A DNA stretch of 64,000 nt, from the NCBI RefSeq assembly GCF_009753675.1, contig NZ_WQLV01000008.1, positions 124,001 through 188,000 of the forward strand. Reading direction: 5' to 3'. The position numbers and the translations under genes were made by a program. Each line of letters begins with the position of its first letter. The stretch's first letter is position 1. The notes beneath the pieces are model-generated. The model searched no databases. It was not told the DNA's origin and was given only the letters and a program-made list of their open reading frames with translations. Shown here in pieces: positions 1 through 9,153 of this stretch. This DNA comes from Parasedimentitalea huanghaiensis (GTDB lineage Bacteria > Pseudomonadota > Alphaproteobacteria > Rhodobacterales > Rhodobacteraceae).

Positions 1-170
1 TGCAGAACACCGCTTTCAAGATACTCGGCCCGCACCAGCTCACCAGTCCCACAAACTTGACGGTTTCGCGCGTCAGTCAAGGCATCCCCTGTGACCTGAG
101 GCAAGGCGGCATTAGGCATTGAGGACACAATTACCCCAAGAGAAAGCATTTTTAACCACGCAAACGACAT
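1..170 (-). CDS. Secreted protein of unknown function, N-terminal part only
   Basis: The reading frame starts at an ATG whose complement lies at 168-170 and runs off the left edge, so only about 56 residues are visible. The N-terminus has a short charged start, a hydrophobic stretch (LKMLSLGVIVSSMPNAAL) and a likely signal peptidase site around residues 20-25, so the product is probably exported. The mature start contains a single Cys in a VCGTGELVRAEYL segment. I do not recognise the family. Confidence 0.55.
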   Translation of the reverse strand, partial: MSFAWLKMLSLGVIVSSMPNAALPQVTGDALTDARNRQVCGTGELVRAEYLESGVL

Positions 171-372
171 TAGATTATCCCCATTTTCGAAAATGATCTG
201 CTTGAAGTAGCGCGGGGTTTCCCTATTTCTACCCCCTTTTAACAACTTTGCATGACCGTTCATAAATAGTTTCGTTTCGGCACCCGTCAAAGGCGCTGAA
301 GAACCGAAAAAGCCACCTGGTGGAGAGGGCCAGCTTGGTTTTCTCCCCTTGCTGACCCAGCGAATTTCTCGG

Positions 373-753
373 TTATGCAACCTCGCGCTCCAGGAACCAG
401 ATCTTGGATACAATTTTCCAACCGTCTGACCCTTTCACAAATCCAAGGTGATCCTGATACACTTTTTCTCGTGCGCGGATGCGGATTTTGACGGTGGCGC
501 ATTTGGGAGACAGCCAGTCAATCATCAGGATCTCACTTTCGGGAGCCTGACCAAGGTTGGCCGGAGAGTTTGGTTCATTTAGCCCAACGTCGCGAATAAA
601 CGGTGCAATCGGCTCCGCAAAAATCTCACCAGTTTCGGCATCAAACAGGCTCGAGCTTTCGTGAAACACTGCATTCAATTTGTCAGTGTCACAGTGAAAT
701 AAGCCGTCAAAGTAGACCTGTACGGCGTCAAAGAGTTCGGGGTTCTGAACCAT
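373..753 (-). CDS. NTF2-like / SnoaL-type small protein (putative lumazine-binding family)
   Basis: A 126-residue protein with the cone-shaped NTF2-like fold pattern: an N-terminal helix pair (MVQNPELFDAVQVYFDGLFH), a central segment on local charge and area, and a C-terminal beta-sheet ending in GWKIVSKIWFLE. It resembles the putative lumazine-binding / SnoaL-like proteins used as small-ligand binders or isomerases; the substrate is unknown. I chose the ATG at 751-753 rather than the longer upstream frame because the shorter protein matches the family length and the longer form would overlap the divergent regulator. The gene is transcribed away from the GlxA-family regulator with only about 50 bp between their starts, so the regulator may control it. 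Confidence 0.7.
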   Translation of the reverse strand: MVQNPELFDAVQVYFDGLFHCDTDKLNAVFHESSSLFDAETGEIFAEPIAPFIRDVGLNEPNSPANLGQAPESEILMIDWLSPKCATVKIRIRAREKVYQDHLGFVKGSDGWKIVSKIWFLEREVA

Positions 754-803
754 GGTGTGCTTCCTTATGTTGCTTTGTCGCAATTTGCCTGTACAGTGAA
801 ATA

Positions 804-1829
804 ATGCCACATCACAAAATGCCAAAACTGGCGGAAATTGCGCCAAATTCAAAGTCGCCGTCGCAAGCTGCAGTGCCACCTCGGGTGGCTGCGCTGATCT
901 ACGACGGGCTGTGCACATTCGAGTACGGTATTGTTACCGAAGTTTTTGGGCTTAGCCGCCCGGAACTTGGCGGAAACCTGTTCACATTTTCATCCGTACA
1001 AACCGAAGGCAAACAAAACGCTGCGGCCGGCGGATTGATTGTGCAGGCCACCGGAACGGCGCAGGATCTAGAGCGGGCTGATATCATTGTGGTGCCGGGA
1101 TGGCGAGGAAAGGACGAACCCGTTCCAGAAAAACTGTGCGCCCTCATCCGAGACTGCCACGCCCGTGGCGCGCTGCTTTTCTCAATCTGCTCGGGCATCT
1201 ATGTGCTGGCGGCTGCCGGCGTTCTGAACGGGCAAAGCGCCACCACACATTGGCGCTATATTGATGATTTTGCGCAGAAATACCCCGATGTTACCCTACG
1301 CCCAAACGAACTATACGTGGACAAAGGCAACATTATCACATCGGCCGGCAGTTCGGCCGGAATTGACGCCTCTGTCCATATCGTGCGCAACTATTATGGA
1401 GCGGAGATCGCCAATTCGGTGGCCCGACGTTTGGTGATGCATGGGCATCGACATGGCGGACAGGCCCAGTTCATCGAGCAGCCTGTGGCCAAACCCGGGG
1501 GGGCACATCGCCTGTCAAATATGATGGATGAGGTCCGCAGTACACTGGCCGAAACTCATCGCATTACATCTATGGCCAAGCTGGCAGGCATGTCGCCCCG
1601 CACATTTCAACGGCAATTTCAAAACCACGTCGGCCTGCCCGCCGTGCAATGGCTGGCACACGAAAGGGTAACACGCGCTTGCCAGTTGTTGGAAACCACA
1701 ACCCAGTCAATCGAAGTGATCAGCCAAACAGTGGGTTTTGAATCCCCAGACCGCCTGCGCTATCACTTTCGCAGTGTTCTGGCAGTGTCCCCAGCGGATT
1801 ACAGGAAGAGTTTTCACCGGACGGGATAA
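804..1829 (+). CDS. GlxA-family transcriptional regulator (DJ-1/PfpI domain plus AraC-type HTH)
   Basis: A 341-residue two-domain regulator, close in layout to FtrA. Residues about 26-190 form a DJ-1/PfpI class I amidotransferase-like domain with the nucleophile-elbow sequence SICSGIYVLAAAG (Cys129). Residues about 235-335 form an AraC/XylS DNA-binding domain with two helix-turn-helix units, the second around SQTVGFESPDRLRYHF. In this family the amidase-like domain is thought to sense a small ligand instead of acting as an enzyme. The start at 804 gives the usual length; another in-frame ATG lies 15 bp downstream. The gene diverges from the NTF2-like gene, the most likely direct target. No ligand can be inferred. 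Confidence 0.85.
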   Translation: MPHHKMPKLAEIAPNSKSPSQAAVPPRVAALIYDGLCTFEYGIVTEVFGLSRPELGGNLFTFSSVQTEGKQNAAAGGLIVQATGTAQDLERADIIVVPGWRGKDEPVPEKLCALIRDCHARGALLFSICSGIYVLAAAGVLNGQSATTHWRYIDDFAQKYPDVTLRPNELYVDKGNIITSAGSSAGIDASVHIVRNYYGAEIANSVARRLVMHGHRHGGQAQFIEQPVAKPGGAHRLSNMMDEVRSTLAETHRITSMAKLAGMSPRTFQRQFQNHVGLPAVQWLAHERVTRACQLLETTTQSIEVISQTVGFESPDRLRYHFRSVLAVSPADYRKSFHRTG

Positions 1830-1857
1830 GACCCTTTCCCGCAGTGCTGGAGATGGG

Positions 1858-2795
1858 TTAGTTCAGCCAGCCTCTCTCGCGGTAATACTTGCTCGCGCCG
1901 GGATGTAGAGGTGCGACAAGGCCATCACGGATCATTTTCGAAGGCTGCAGATCATACCAAACTGGGTTCTGATTGCGCATTTTGTCTATGTTCTGGAATG
2001 TCGCTTTGACAAATTCATAGACAACCTGTTCAGGCACGTCTGCGCTGGACAAAACCGTAGCGTTATAGCCAAAAGATTCAGTTGATGCCCCCACGCCATC
2101 GTAAACGCCACCGGGAATGGTTGTTTTACTCAGTTCACTGGCTCCTTTTACCAGCCGATCAACGCGTTTCCCACTCAGGTTCACCAAGGTAACGCTACAG
2201 CCTTTGGAGATTTTCTGAACCAAACCGGACGGGCTGGCACCGATGAGGACTAAAAGCGTCAATCTGTCCTCCACACAGAGCTTCCCCCAAGTGCCCAGAT
2301 TTGACCGATCTGCCGGTGGGGAATTCAGCTTTGGGAACGCTGTGCATTTTTAGAAGGGTTTCGAACAAACTGCGGCTCACCCATCCCGGTTCAATCCGCT
2401 TGCCTGCCCAACTCCCCGGGCTTGTTACCCCTGCATCCTGTCTGGCGACGACCATGATCGGCTCGCCAAAGAGTGCAAACACCGACCTAAGGTCTTTGTC
2501 TACCCCCACGGCAGCAAACTCAGCAGCGCCGTTCAATGCATCTCTAGCCCAATCAGATCTGGCGATCTATGAAGTCAAACTTCCCCTGTCTGATCTTGGG
2601 GAAGTTTTCTTTTGCACCCATTGTATTTTTTGCTTTGCAGTTGATGTCTACTGGCGCGCTGTTGACGAAGCCACACAGGGCTTCACCCGCCCTGTAGTAG
2701 GCACCTGCCTTACCGCCGTTCTTGTATCCGCTGACTGCGCGCTCAAAGAGGTACAGCTCAATGCTATGGTCAGACAGAGGGACACAGGTCTAAAT
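1858..2795 (-). pseudogene. Decayed TAXI-family TRAP transporter solute-binding protein
   Basis: Three adjacent minus-strand frames together read as one TAXI-type periplasmic binding protein. The first, about 2795-2570, includes KAGAYYRAGEALC and KIRQGKFDF, matching the family's AYY-x3-G-x-(I/L)-C start and R-x-G-x-x-DF segment. The second, about 2567-2250, starts IARSDWARDALNG and includes FALFGEPIMVVAR. The third, 2255-1858, includes TLVNLSGKRVDRLV and ends SKYYRERGWLN. One frameshift lies near 2565-2572 and the other near 2251-2258, at a run of four A. No signal peptide or start codon is left at the 5' end, and no TRAP permease genes are nearby. A functional product is very unlikely. Confidence 0.8.
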
Positions 2796-2938
2796 GATTT
2801 CGCCAAAAAGCAATTTCTTCAAAAAAATCATAACCCTTCTATAACAGTCCTCTAACTGCGCACTTCTCCTACAAAATCAAATTTGGAAAGAAACGCAAGC
2901 GGCACAATTCTTATCGGCTCAGTGCATTGCACAGTGTC

Positions 2939-2980
2939 TAAAGAAAAAGGCCGATCTTTCGACCTGCCTTTTTCTTTTCT
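2939..2980. terminator. Bidirectional intrinsic terminator downstream of proS
   Basis: An 11-bp perfect stem (AAGAAAAAGGC at 2941-2951 with GCCTTTTTCTT at 2966-2976) around a 14-nt loop. Its arms are A-rich and T-rich, so it gives a GC core followed by U residues on either strand. It lies just past the proS stop codon on the minus strand and upstream of the TAXI remnant. Confidence 0.75.
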
Positions 2981-2994
2981 GTTCGTCCTTAGCT

Positions 2995-4356
2995 TCAGAA
3001 CCCGCGGCTGGTCATGTGCGGGGCGTAGATCTCGGCGACCTTTTTCACCGCCTCTTCCGGGCTTAGCTCGACGCTTTCACCGGTGCGGCGCGAGGTCAGT
3101 TCGACCACACCGTTTTTCAACCCACGTGGGCCAACAGTGATGCGCCAGGGCAGACCAATCAGATCCATAGTGGCGAACTTACCGCCAGCGCGTTCTTTAC
3201 GGTCGTCATACAGTGGCTCTAGCCCCGCAGCGGTCAGTGCAGCGTAGAGCTGGTTACAGGCCGCATCCGCCTCGTCGTCGCCCTGTTTCAGGTTGACGAT
3301 ACCACAGTGGAACGGGGTGACACCTTCGGGCCAGATGATGCCCTTGTCGTCGTGGCTCGCCTCGATGATCGCACCCAGAAGACGCGACACGCCGATCCCG
3401 TGAGAGCCCATGTGAACCGGGGTTGGCTTGCCATCTGGACCCTGCACCTTGGCGCCCAGTGCTTCGGAGTATTTGGTGCCAAAATAGAAGATCTGGCCGA
3501 CTTCGATGCCACGCGCGGTGCGGCGGCGTTCTTCTGGAACCTCGTTGAACGCAGCTTCGTCGTGAGTTTCGTCCGTACGGGCGTATTTGGTGGTGAACTC
3601 TTCCAGCACACCCTGACACTGCTCGACGCTGTCATAGTCGATCTCACGATCGCCAAAGCTCAAGTCGGTGACGTCGCTGTCATAAAAGACTTCGGACTCA
3701 CCAGTGTCAGCCAGCACCAAGAATTCGTGGGTATAGTCGCCGCCAATTGGGCCACCATCGGCGCGCATCGGGATCGCCTGCAGGCCCATCCGCTCATACG
3801 AGCGCAGGTAGCTGACCAAATGGCGGTTATAGGCGTGCAGCGCGTCCTCTTTGGTGAGGTCGAAGTTGTAGCCGTCCTTCATATAGAATTCGCGGCCACG
3901 CATCACGCCGAAACGCGGGCGGACTTCGTCGCGGAACTTCCACTGGATGTGGTAAAGGGTCAGCGGCAGGTCTTTGTAGCTGTTGACGTGGCTGCGGAAG
4001 ATGTCGGTGATCAGCTCTTCATTGGTGGGACCATAAAGCATATCGCGACCGTGGCGGTCACTGATCCGCAGCATTTCCTTACCGTAATCATCATAACGAC
4101 CGGACTCTTTCCACAGATCCGCAGATTGCAGCGTGGGCATCAGCATCGGGATGTGACCCGCCCGCATTTGTTCGTCATGCACGATGGTTTCAATCTTCTT
4201 CAGAACCTTGAAGCCCATTGGCAGCCAGGAATAGATCCCGGCAGAAGACTGTTTGATCATGCCGGCACGCAGCATAAGACGGTGACTGACGATCTGCGCC
4301 TCAGATGGCGTCTCTTTCAGAACGGGCAAAAAATAGCGGGACAGGCGCATGGGCAC
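2995..4356 (-). CDS. proS: Prolyl-tRNA synthetase
   Basis: A 453-residue class II aminoacyl-tRNA synthetase that charges tRNA-Pro in the cytoplasm. Visible parts are the N-terminal catalytic core (class II motif 1 region around [20 protein letters not shown]), motif 2 ([18 protein letters not shown]), motif 3 with [16 protein letters not shown], and the C-terminal anticodon-binding domain (from about residue 345, [14 protein letters not shown]). The length shows it is the short alphaproteobacterial form that lacks the large editing insertion found between motifs 2 and 3 in E. coli ProS, so mischarged Ala-tRNA-Pro would need a separate editing protein. It appears to be transcribed alone and ends at a strong terminator. 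Confidence 0.96.
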   Translation of the reverse strand: MPMRLSRYFLPVLKETPSEAQIVSHRLMLRAGMIKQSSAGIYSWLPMGFKVLKKIETIVHDEQMRAGHIPMLMPTLQSADLWKESGRYDDYGKEMLRISDRHGRDMLYGPTNEELITDIFRSHVNSYKDLPLTLYHIQWKFRDEVRPRFGVMRGREFYMKDGYNFDLTKEDALHAYNRHLVSYLRSYERMGLQAIPMRADGGPIGGDYTHEFLVLADTGESEVFYDSDVTDLSFGDREIDYDSVEQCQGVLEEFTTKYARTDETHDEAAFNEVPEERRRTARGIEVGQIFYFGTKYSEALGAKVQGPDGKPTPVHMGSHGIGVSRLLGAIIEASHDDKGIIWPEGVTPFHCGIVNLKQGDDEADAACNQLYAALTAAGLEPLYDDRKERAGGKFATMDLIGLPWRITVGPRGLKNGVVELTSRRTGESVELSPEEAVKKVAEIYAPHMTSRGF

Positions 4357-4510
4357 TCCGGTGCGTGATGAAATCTTGAACTTTAGCCCGGTTTAGAGCG
4401 TGTGACCAAGCTGGGCAAGTGTGCAGATGGCCCCTGTGTGACAGTCGGCACGGAACAGATACCTAAACCTTCAGGCGTAATTACGACCCCTATGCCCTGT
4501 GTAGGAAACC

Positions 4511-4533
4511 AGCTGGCTTGACGTTTGCCAGCT
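4511..4533 (-). terminator. Weak hairpin between the hybrid kinase and proS
   Basis: A 7-bp stem (AGCTGGC / GCCAGCT) with a 9-nt loop lies just past the kinase stop codon in its reading direction. No long U run follows on the minus strand, so termination would be weak at best. Confidence 0.35.
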
Positions 4534-4545
4534 ACACTTTTGCCG

Positions 4546-6176
4546 CTAAACCTGAACCTTTGCCAATAGCTCTGCTTTGCGAAACGGTTTAGTCATGAAA
4601 CTGTTCATACCGGCCGAAAGACAGGCCTCGGCGTCACTGGGCTGGGCATTGGCGGTCAATGCAATGATCCGGCACGCGGGATACTGGGTTTCTTTTTCGT
4701 AATTGCGGATCATGCGTGTCGCTTCAAGCCCGCCTAAAACCGGCATGGAAAGATCCATCAGAATCAAATCCCATTCCCCACTTTTATACGCTTCAAACGC
4801 CTGCAGCCCGTTAGAAACAAAGTGCAAATTTGCCCCGGTTAGTTTGAGCATCTTTTTGACAACCAACTGATTGGTTTTGTTATCCTCGGCAACAAGGATT
4901 TTCAGCCCATCAAGTATCCCAGAGGTCTCACCAAACTCTGCATCCACGTTCTGCGTTGTTTCAGACAAAGAACCTAAAGAGTTATCAGAAGTGATCGCGT
5001 TTTCCGGCGCAGGCGACCCGACAGCTTGCTCTGATATCGGCAAATCAAGCAGTACCGAAAAGGTGGTTCCATCGCCCAGTGCGGAGTCGACACGCACCGC
5101 CCCCCCATAAGTTCAACCAGCGCCTGTGTGATCGCAAGGCCCAGGCCTGTTCCTTCCACTTCGCGGGTTGCAGTGCTGTCAACCTGTTCAAATGCCGAAA
5201 AAATGGTATCTTTACGACTGTCGTCGATCCCTATTCCTGTGTCAGAAACGGTAATACAAAGGGGATAGCTCTGGCTATTTGGATCGAAGTGAACGCCGAG
5301 TGTAATATGGCCTTCTTCTGTAAACTTGATTGCGTTCCCAATTAAGTTCAGCAAAACCTGACGCAGTTTGTTCACATCACCTACAAAATGCTGAGGTTCG
5401 GTTTCTGGATAATCTATGCGTAAATCTATGCCCTTATAAGCCGCGCGTGCCCATAACAGATCGCCAATCTCGCGAACCATTCCATTCAGAGAAAACGGTT
5501 CATCACGAAGTGAAACCCTTTGCGCCTGGATTGTTGAAAAATCTAATATATCGTTGATGATTTCAAGCAGTGCATCCGCCGAGTTATGGATGGTATTTGC
5601 AAACACTACTTGCTGTTCGTCGAGCTCACTTTCCAACAACAGCTCGCTCATTCCCAATATACCGTTCATGGGAGTTCTGATTTCGTGGCTCATATTGGCC
5701 AGAAACCGTTCTTTTATTCGACCGGCCTCCTCGGCCTTTTCCTTCGCTATTTTTGCAAGCTCCAGAGCCGTGTCCAGTTCCCGTTCTGAGGTCACATCCA
5801 TGGATGACCCGATCAGATGTGTTAATCTGCCATCTGCACCAAAAATGGGCTTCATTGTCGTCCGCAAATAAAAGGTTCGCTGAACTTTGGGCATAGTGAT
5901 TTCGTAGGTAATTTCTTTTCTAGCGTGAACGACTTCGAGCTGTTTAGCCAAAGCCCGTTCCCCCATCGCGCCACCATAAATTTCTAACGCAGTTTTACCC
6001 AAATAGTCGTCACGCGTCAGATCTGCAATGTTGCGGGAAACTGCATTCATCATAACATATCGCGGCAAACCATCCATTCCAACTTCGAGAACGATGACAG
6101 CGAGATTCATGGCCTCGAATAGCTCAAACTGATTGGATGGTCCGTCTAGAAGCACTAATAATTCTCGCAAGGCCAT
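4546..6176 (-). pseudogene. Hybrid sensor histidine kinase (PAS-HisKA-HATPase-REC), frameshifted at a 7-G run
   Basis: From the ATG at 6174-6176, a PAS domain (residues about 15-135) leads into a HisKA helix with the H-box FLANMSHEIRTPMNGILGMS and an HATPase domain with N-box LIGNAIKF and G-boxes DTGIGI and GTGLGLAI. At 5100-5106 the minus strand has a run of seven G. After it the frame continues RCVST and stops at about 4974, losing the end of the ATPase domain. One extra G joins it to the overlapping frame (AVRVDSALGDGTTFSV), which carries a receiver domain with ILVAEDNKTNQ, phospho-acceptor Asp in LILMDLSMP and MTKPF. Both halves are otherwise intact, so this is a recent mutation, a phase-variable tract, or a base-call error. 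No response regulator gene is adjacent; the receiver could pass phosphate on through an unlinked HPt protein. Confidence 0.85.
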
Positions 6177-6561
6177 GGGTACGCGGGCTTATATCGCTCA
6201 ATTTCATCCAGAATTGACTAATAAGTAAATGTTAGCAAATCATTTCATGGCCCACGATGTGCAACAAAACCAAAAGCGCGGGTGGTTACCAAAGTGAACA
6301 TTTTGGTTTTACGCAGTCCGTCAGAGGCACCTTCCCCCCAAGAAAGCCATGTCGCCAACAGCTGCAAAGCGCGCATCCGTTACGGTGGAATAAAATGGGC
6401 TTGCGAACAGTCCCCGTCTTTTGCAGAGGCTCGTTTCTTTGCGCAATAGTATTGCGGCTATACTTATGTTGGGTGTCGGTTTTGACGACCCGTGTCGCGA
6501 ATTTTCTAGAATGCTCATTCAAGTTTCATATGTTGCCCGAAATTTAGGTGGAGCAGCCCCC
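6177..6561. other. Intergenic region between the kinase and the FAD oxidoreductase
   Basis: About 385 bp without a convincing gene; the short frames here have no ribosome site or family resemblance. A possible promoter for the plus-strand oxidoreductase is TTGACG at 6482-6487, with a 17-bp spacer to a poor -10 (TCTAGA, 6505-6510). A short dyad (ACCAAA...TTTGGT) lies near 6287-6308. Nothing else is apparent. Confidence 0.4.
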
Positions 6562-7926
6562 GTGACCAAGACCATAACCGAACCCTCCCGCGAAATACCC
6601 GTCATCCATGAAACCGAAGTCCTGGTGATCGGATCAGGTCCCGGTGGGTTGGCGGCTGCACTTGCGGCAGCGCGGGCTGGTGTGCAGGTGGCCTTGCTGG
6701 ACCGGTTTGGCTGTTTTGGCGGCAATATCACCACTGTCGGGGTCGAAGGTTTTGCATGGTATCGCCACGAACAGACGGTTGAAGCAGGGGGCATCGGCTG
6801 GGAGTTCGAAGAGCGCGCCAAGGCAATGGGGGCTGCGGTGCCAGAGAGCCAGTCTTTAAGCTATGAGCTGGACAGCGAAGGATTTAAACTGGTGGCGGAC
6901 AAGCTGGTGGAAGAGGCCGGAATTCACCCGATGTTGCACCGCCAGTTTGTGGCTCCGATCCGCGAAGGCTATACTATTACTGGGGTGATCGTCGAATCCA
7001 AAGCCGGGCGCGAGGCGATTTTGGCCAAGCGGGTGATTGATGCCACAGGCGATGCAGACATCGCCCATATGATGGGCGCCCCCTGTATCAAAACTCCGAT
7101 TGAGGACATGCAGGCGGCATCGGTGATGTTCCACATAGCGGGCGTTGATAAGCAGAAATTCATGGACGGGGTAAAGGCGGACCCGCAGACCTATGCCGAT
7201 TGGTCGACCGGTGAATGGCAGGTGGAAACCGACGGAAAAGAGGACGAGATGTTCTCTCCCTTTTTGGCCAAACCCTTTGGTCAGGCGATCCGGGACGGGG
7301 TTATCCCGGCGCATCTAAACACCATTGGCGGCACCTGGGGCGCGGTGCATGACAGTGGCGAGATGACCTATATGAACCTGGTGCATCTGGCTGGGATTGA
7401 TGGCACCGATCCAGACAGCATGACCCGTGGCGAGATCGAGGGTCGCAAACAAGCGATGTTGGCGATTGAGGCCCTTAAGGCCTACACGCCGGGATGTGAG
7501 GCTGCGCGGCTGCGTAATTTTGGCATGACACTTGGCATTCGCGACACCCGCAAGATCGACGCCATGCACAACATCACCGAGGACGAGACCCGCAATCAGG
7601 GTCGCTTTGACGATACTATCGGCATCTATCCCGAGTTCATCGACGGCTATGGAATCCTGATCTTGCCTACTACCGGACGTTACATGCAGATCCCCTACCG
7701 CTGTATGCTACCCAAGGGCGTGAAGAACCTGCTGGTCACAGGTCGCGCTATTGGTGGGGATAAGGTGGCCCATGCCGCCACCCGCAATATGGCCTGTTGC
7801 GCGGTGGCTGGTCAGGGGGCTGGCATTGCTGCCGCGCAGTCGATTCGCAGCAACACTCCGCTAGATCAGGTTGATATCGTGGCTGTTCAGACCGAACTGA
7901 AGCGGCAGGGCGTTCGCATCGACTAG
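6562..7926 (+). CDS. FAD-dependent oxidoreductase (FAD_oxidored family)
   Basis: A 454-residue soluble flavoprotein. A beta-alpha-beta FAD-binding fold begins at about residue 18 (VLVIGSGPGGLAAALAAARAG) and is followed by a glycine-rich second segment, FGCFGGNITTVGVEG. A later ADP-contact strand (RVIDATGDADIAHMMGAP) and the C-terminal flavin site (GVKNLLVTGRAIGGDKVAHA) complete the layout. I chose the GTG at 6562 because AGGTGGAG sits eight bases upstream and the FAD motif follows at the usual distance; the frame is open further upstream, with an ATG 51 bp before it. The family includes polypeptides annotated as putative dehydrogenases or hydroxylases, and the substrate cannot be named. It stands alone, not in an obvious operon. 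Confidence 0.82.
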   Translation: MTKTITEPSREIPVIHETEVLVIGSGPGGLAAALAAARAGVQVALLDRFGCFGGNITTVGVEGFAWYRHEQTVEAGGIGWEFEERAKAMGAAVPESQSLSYELDSEGFKLVADKLVEEAGIHPMLHRQFVAPIREGYTITGVIVESKAGREAILAKRVIDATGDADIAHMMGAPCIKTPIEDMQAASVMFHIAGVDKQKFMDGVKADPQTYADWSTGEWQVETDGKEDEMFSPFLAKPFGQAIRDGVIPAHLNTIGGTWGAVHDSGEMTYMNLVHLAGIDGTDPDSMTRGEIEGRKQAMLAIEALKAYTPGCEAARLRNFGMTLGIRDTRKIDAMHNITEDETRNQGRFDDTIGIYPEFIDGYGILILPTTGRYMQIPYRCMLPKGVKNLLVTGRAIGGDKVAHAATRNMACCAVAGQGAGIAAAQSIRSNTPLDQVDIVAVQTELKRQGVRID

Positions 7927-7951
7927 GGCGCCCGCTCCCGTCGCGGTCGCT

Positions 7952-7960
7952 TTATCCACA
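7952..7960 (+). promoter_or_regulatory. Perfect DnaA box upstream of the perM-hdaA operon
   Basis: The 9-mer TTATCCACA, identical to the strong E. coli DnaA box, lies in the 158-bp gap between the FAD oxidoreductase and the AI-2E-family gene, about 125 bp before the operon that carries hdaA. One box could occur by chance, but its position in front of a DnaA-regulating gene makes control by DnaA a reasonable inference. Confidence 0.45.
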
Positions 7961-8084
7961 GCAAAACCGCAGCAGTCCCTTGCTTACCCACCGGGGATTA
8001 CCCCCTGCCCCTTGCACGCGTGCTGGCCTTAGGTGAAGATCGCGCTCAAGATAGTGGACGCGGACCAGATTGGGCAAAAAGAAC

Positions 8085-9152
8085 ATGGCGCTACCGGCAA
8101 AAAAGCAGATGAGTTACTGGGGCATTGCGGCCCTTGTCTTTGTAGTGGTGCTTTGGGCCTTGGGCGATGTGTTGCTGCCATTTGTACTGGGCGGAGCGGT
8201 GGCCTATCTGATCGATCCAATTGCAGACCGGCTAGAGCGCATGGGGCTAACCCGCGCAGGTGCCACCGCAGTAATCACGGTGGGGTCGGTGCTGGTATTC
8301 CTGCTGCTTTTGCTGGTCGTGATACCAACTCTGATTTTCCAATTAATCGAACTGGTACAGGTTCTGCCCGAACTGTTCCGTGATGCGCGCGCCTTTGCCT
8401 TTGAGAAGTTCCCGTCACTGTTTGACGAGAAAAGCCAGATGCACCAGGCCATCACCACTCTGTTTGACACGCTCAAGAGCCATTGGGTGGGCGTGCTTGA
8501 AACCGTGCTTGGGTCTGCCGTGTCCCTGCTTAACGTGGTGATCCTGATCGTAATCGTGCCGGTTGTGTCGATATACCTGTTGCTGGACTGGGACCGGATG
8601 ACGGCCCGTATTGGCGAGCTGCTGCCGCGCGACCACGCCAAAACCATCAGCCGGTTGGCCGGTGAAATTGACGCCGTGCTGGCCTCGTTCATTCGCGGCA
8701 TGGGGACCGTCTGTTTGATCCTGGGCACCTACTACGCTGTTGCGCTGATGCTGGTGGGGCTAAACTTTGGTCTGGCCGTTGGGTTTATTGCAGGGCTGGT
8801 CACATTCATCCCCTACCTTGGCGCGCTGATTGGTGGCGCTTTGGCTATTGGGCTGGCACTGTTCCAGTTCTGGGGTGATTGGTATTCAATTGGCGCCGTT
8901 GCCATCATCTTTGCCATTGGCCAGGTGATCGAAGGCAATGTGCTGACGCCCAAGCTGGTTGGAAACTCGGTTGGGCTGCACCCCGTTTGGCTGCTGTTAG
9001 CACTGTCGGTGTTTGGGTCTTTGTTTGGCTTTGTCGGCATGTTGGTCGCAGTTCCAATGGCCGCAGCCCTAGGCGTGGTTGCACGTTTCTTCACCGAGCA
9101 GTATCTGGACAGCCGACTATACCAAGGCCAAGGCCATCAGGACGCCGACTAA
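8085..9152 (+). CDS. AI-2E family transporter (PerM-like membrane protein)
   Basis: A 355-residue integral membrane protein with the AI-2E/PerM layout. A pair of N-terminal helices (IAALVFVVVLWALG and VLLPFVLGGAVAYLIDPIAD), with one more before residue 90, precede a soluble amphipathic segment (about 95-150). Five or so C-terminal helices follow, with the conserved FIPYLGALIGG and the VIEGNVLTPKLVG motif. Substrates differ among members (autoinducer-2 export, Na+/H+ exchange) and cannot be assigned here. The ATG at 8085 is preferred; a TTG 15 bp upstream is the only other near start. The stop codon is one base from the hdaA start, so the two genes are co-transcribed, a pairing common in alphaproteobacteria. 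Confidence 0.88.
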   Translation: MALPAKKQMSYWGIAALVFVVVLWALGDVLLPFVLGGAVAYLIDPIADRLERMGLTRAGATAVITVGSVLVFLLLLLVVIPTLIFQLIELVQVLPELFRDARAFAFEKFPSLFDEKSQMHQAITTLFDTLKSHWVGVLETVLGSAVSLLNVVILIVIVPVVSIYLLLDWDRMTARIGELLPRDHAKTISRLAGEIDAVLASFIRGMGTVCLILGTYYAVALMLVGLNFGLAVGFIAGLVTFIPYLGALIGGALAIGLALFQFWGDWYSIGAVAIIFAIGQVIEGNVLTPKLVGNSVGLHPVWLLLALSVFGSLFGFVGMLVAVPMAAALGVVARFFTEQYLDSRLYQGQGHQDAD

Positions 9153-9153
9153 T

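Noticed and set aside
3307-4368. A 353-residue plus-strand open frame antisense to proS
   Set aside because: It lies wholly opposite a conserved gene and has no family features; GC-rich antisense frames of this size are common in this genome type.
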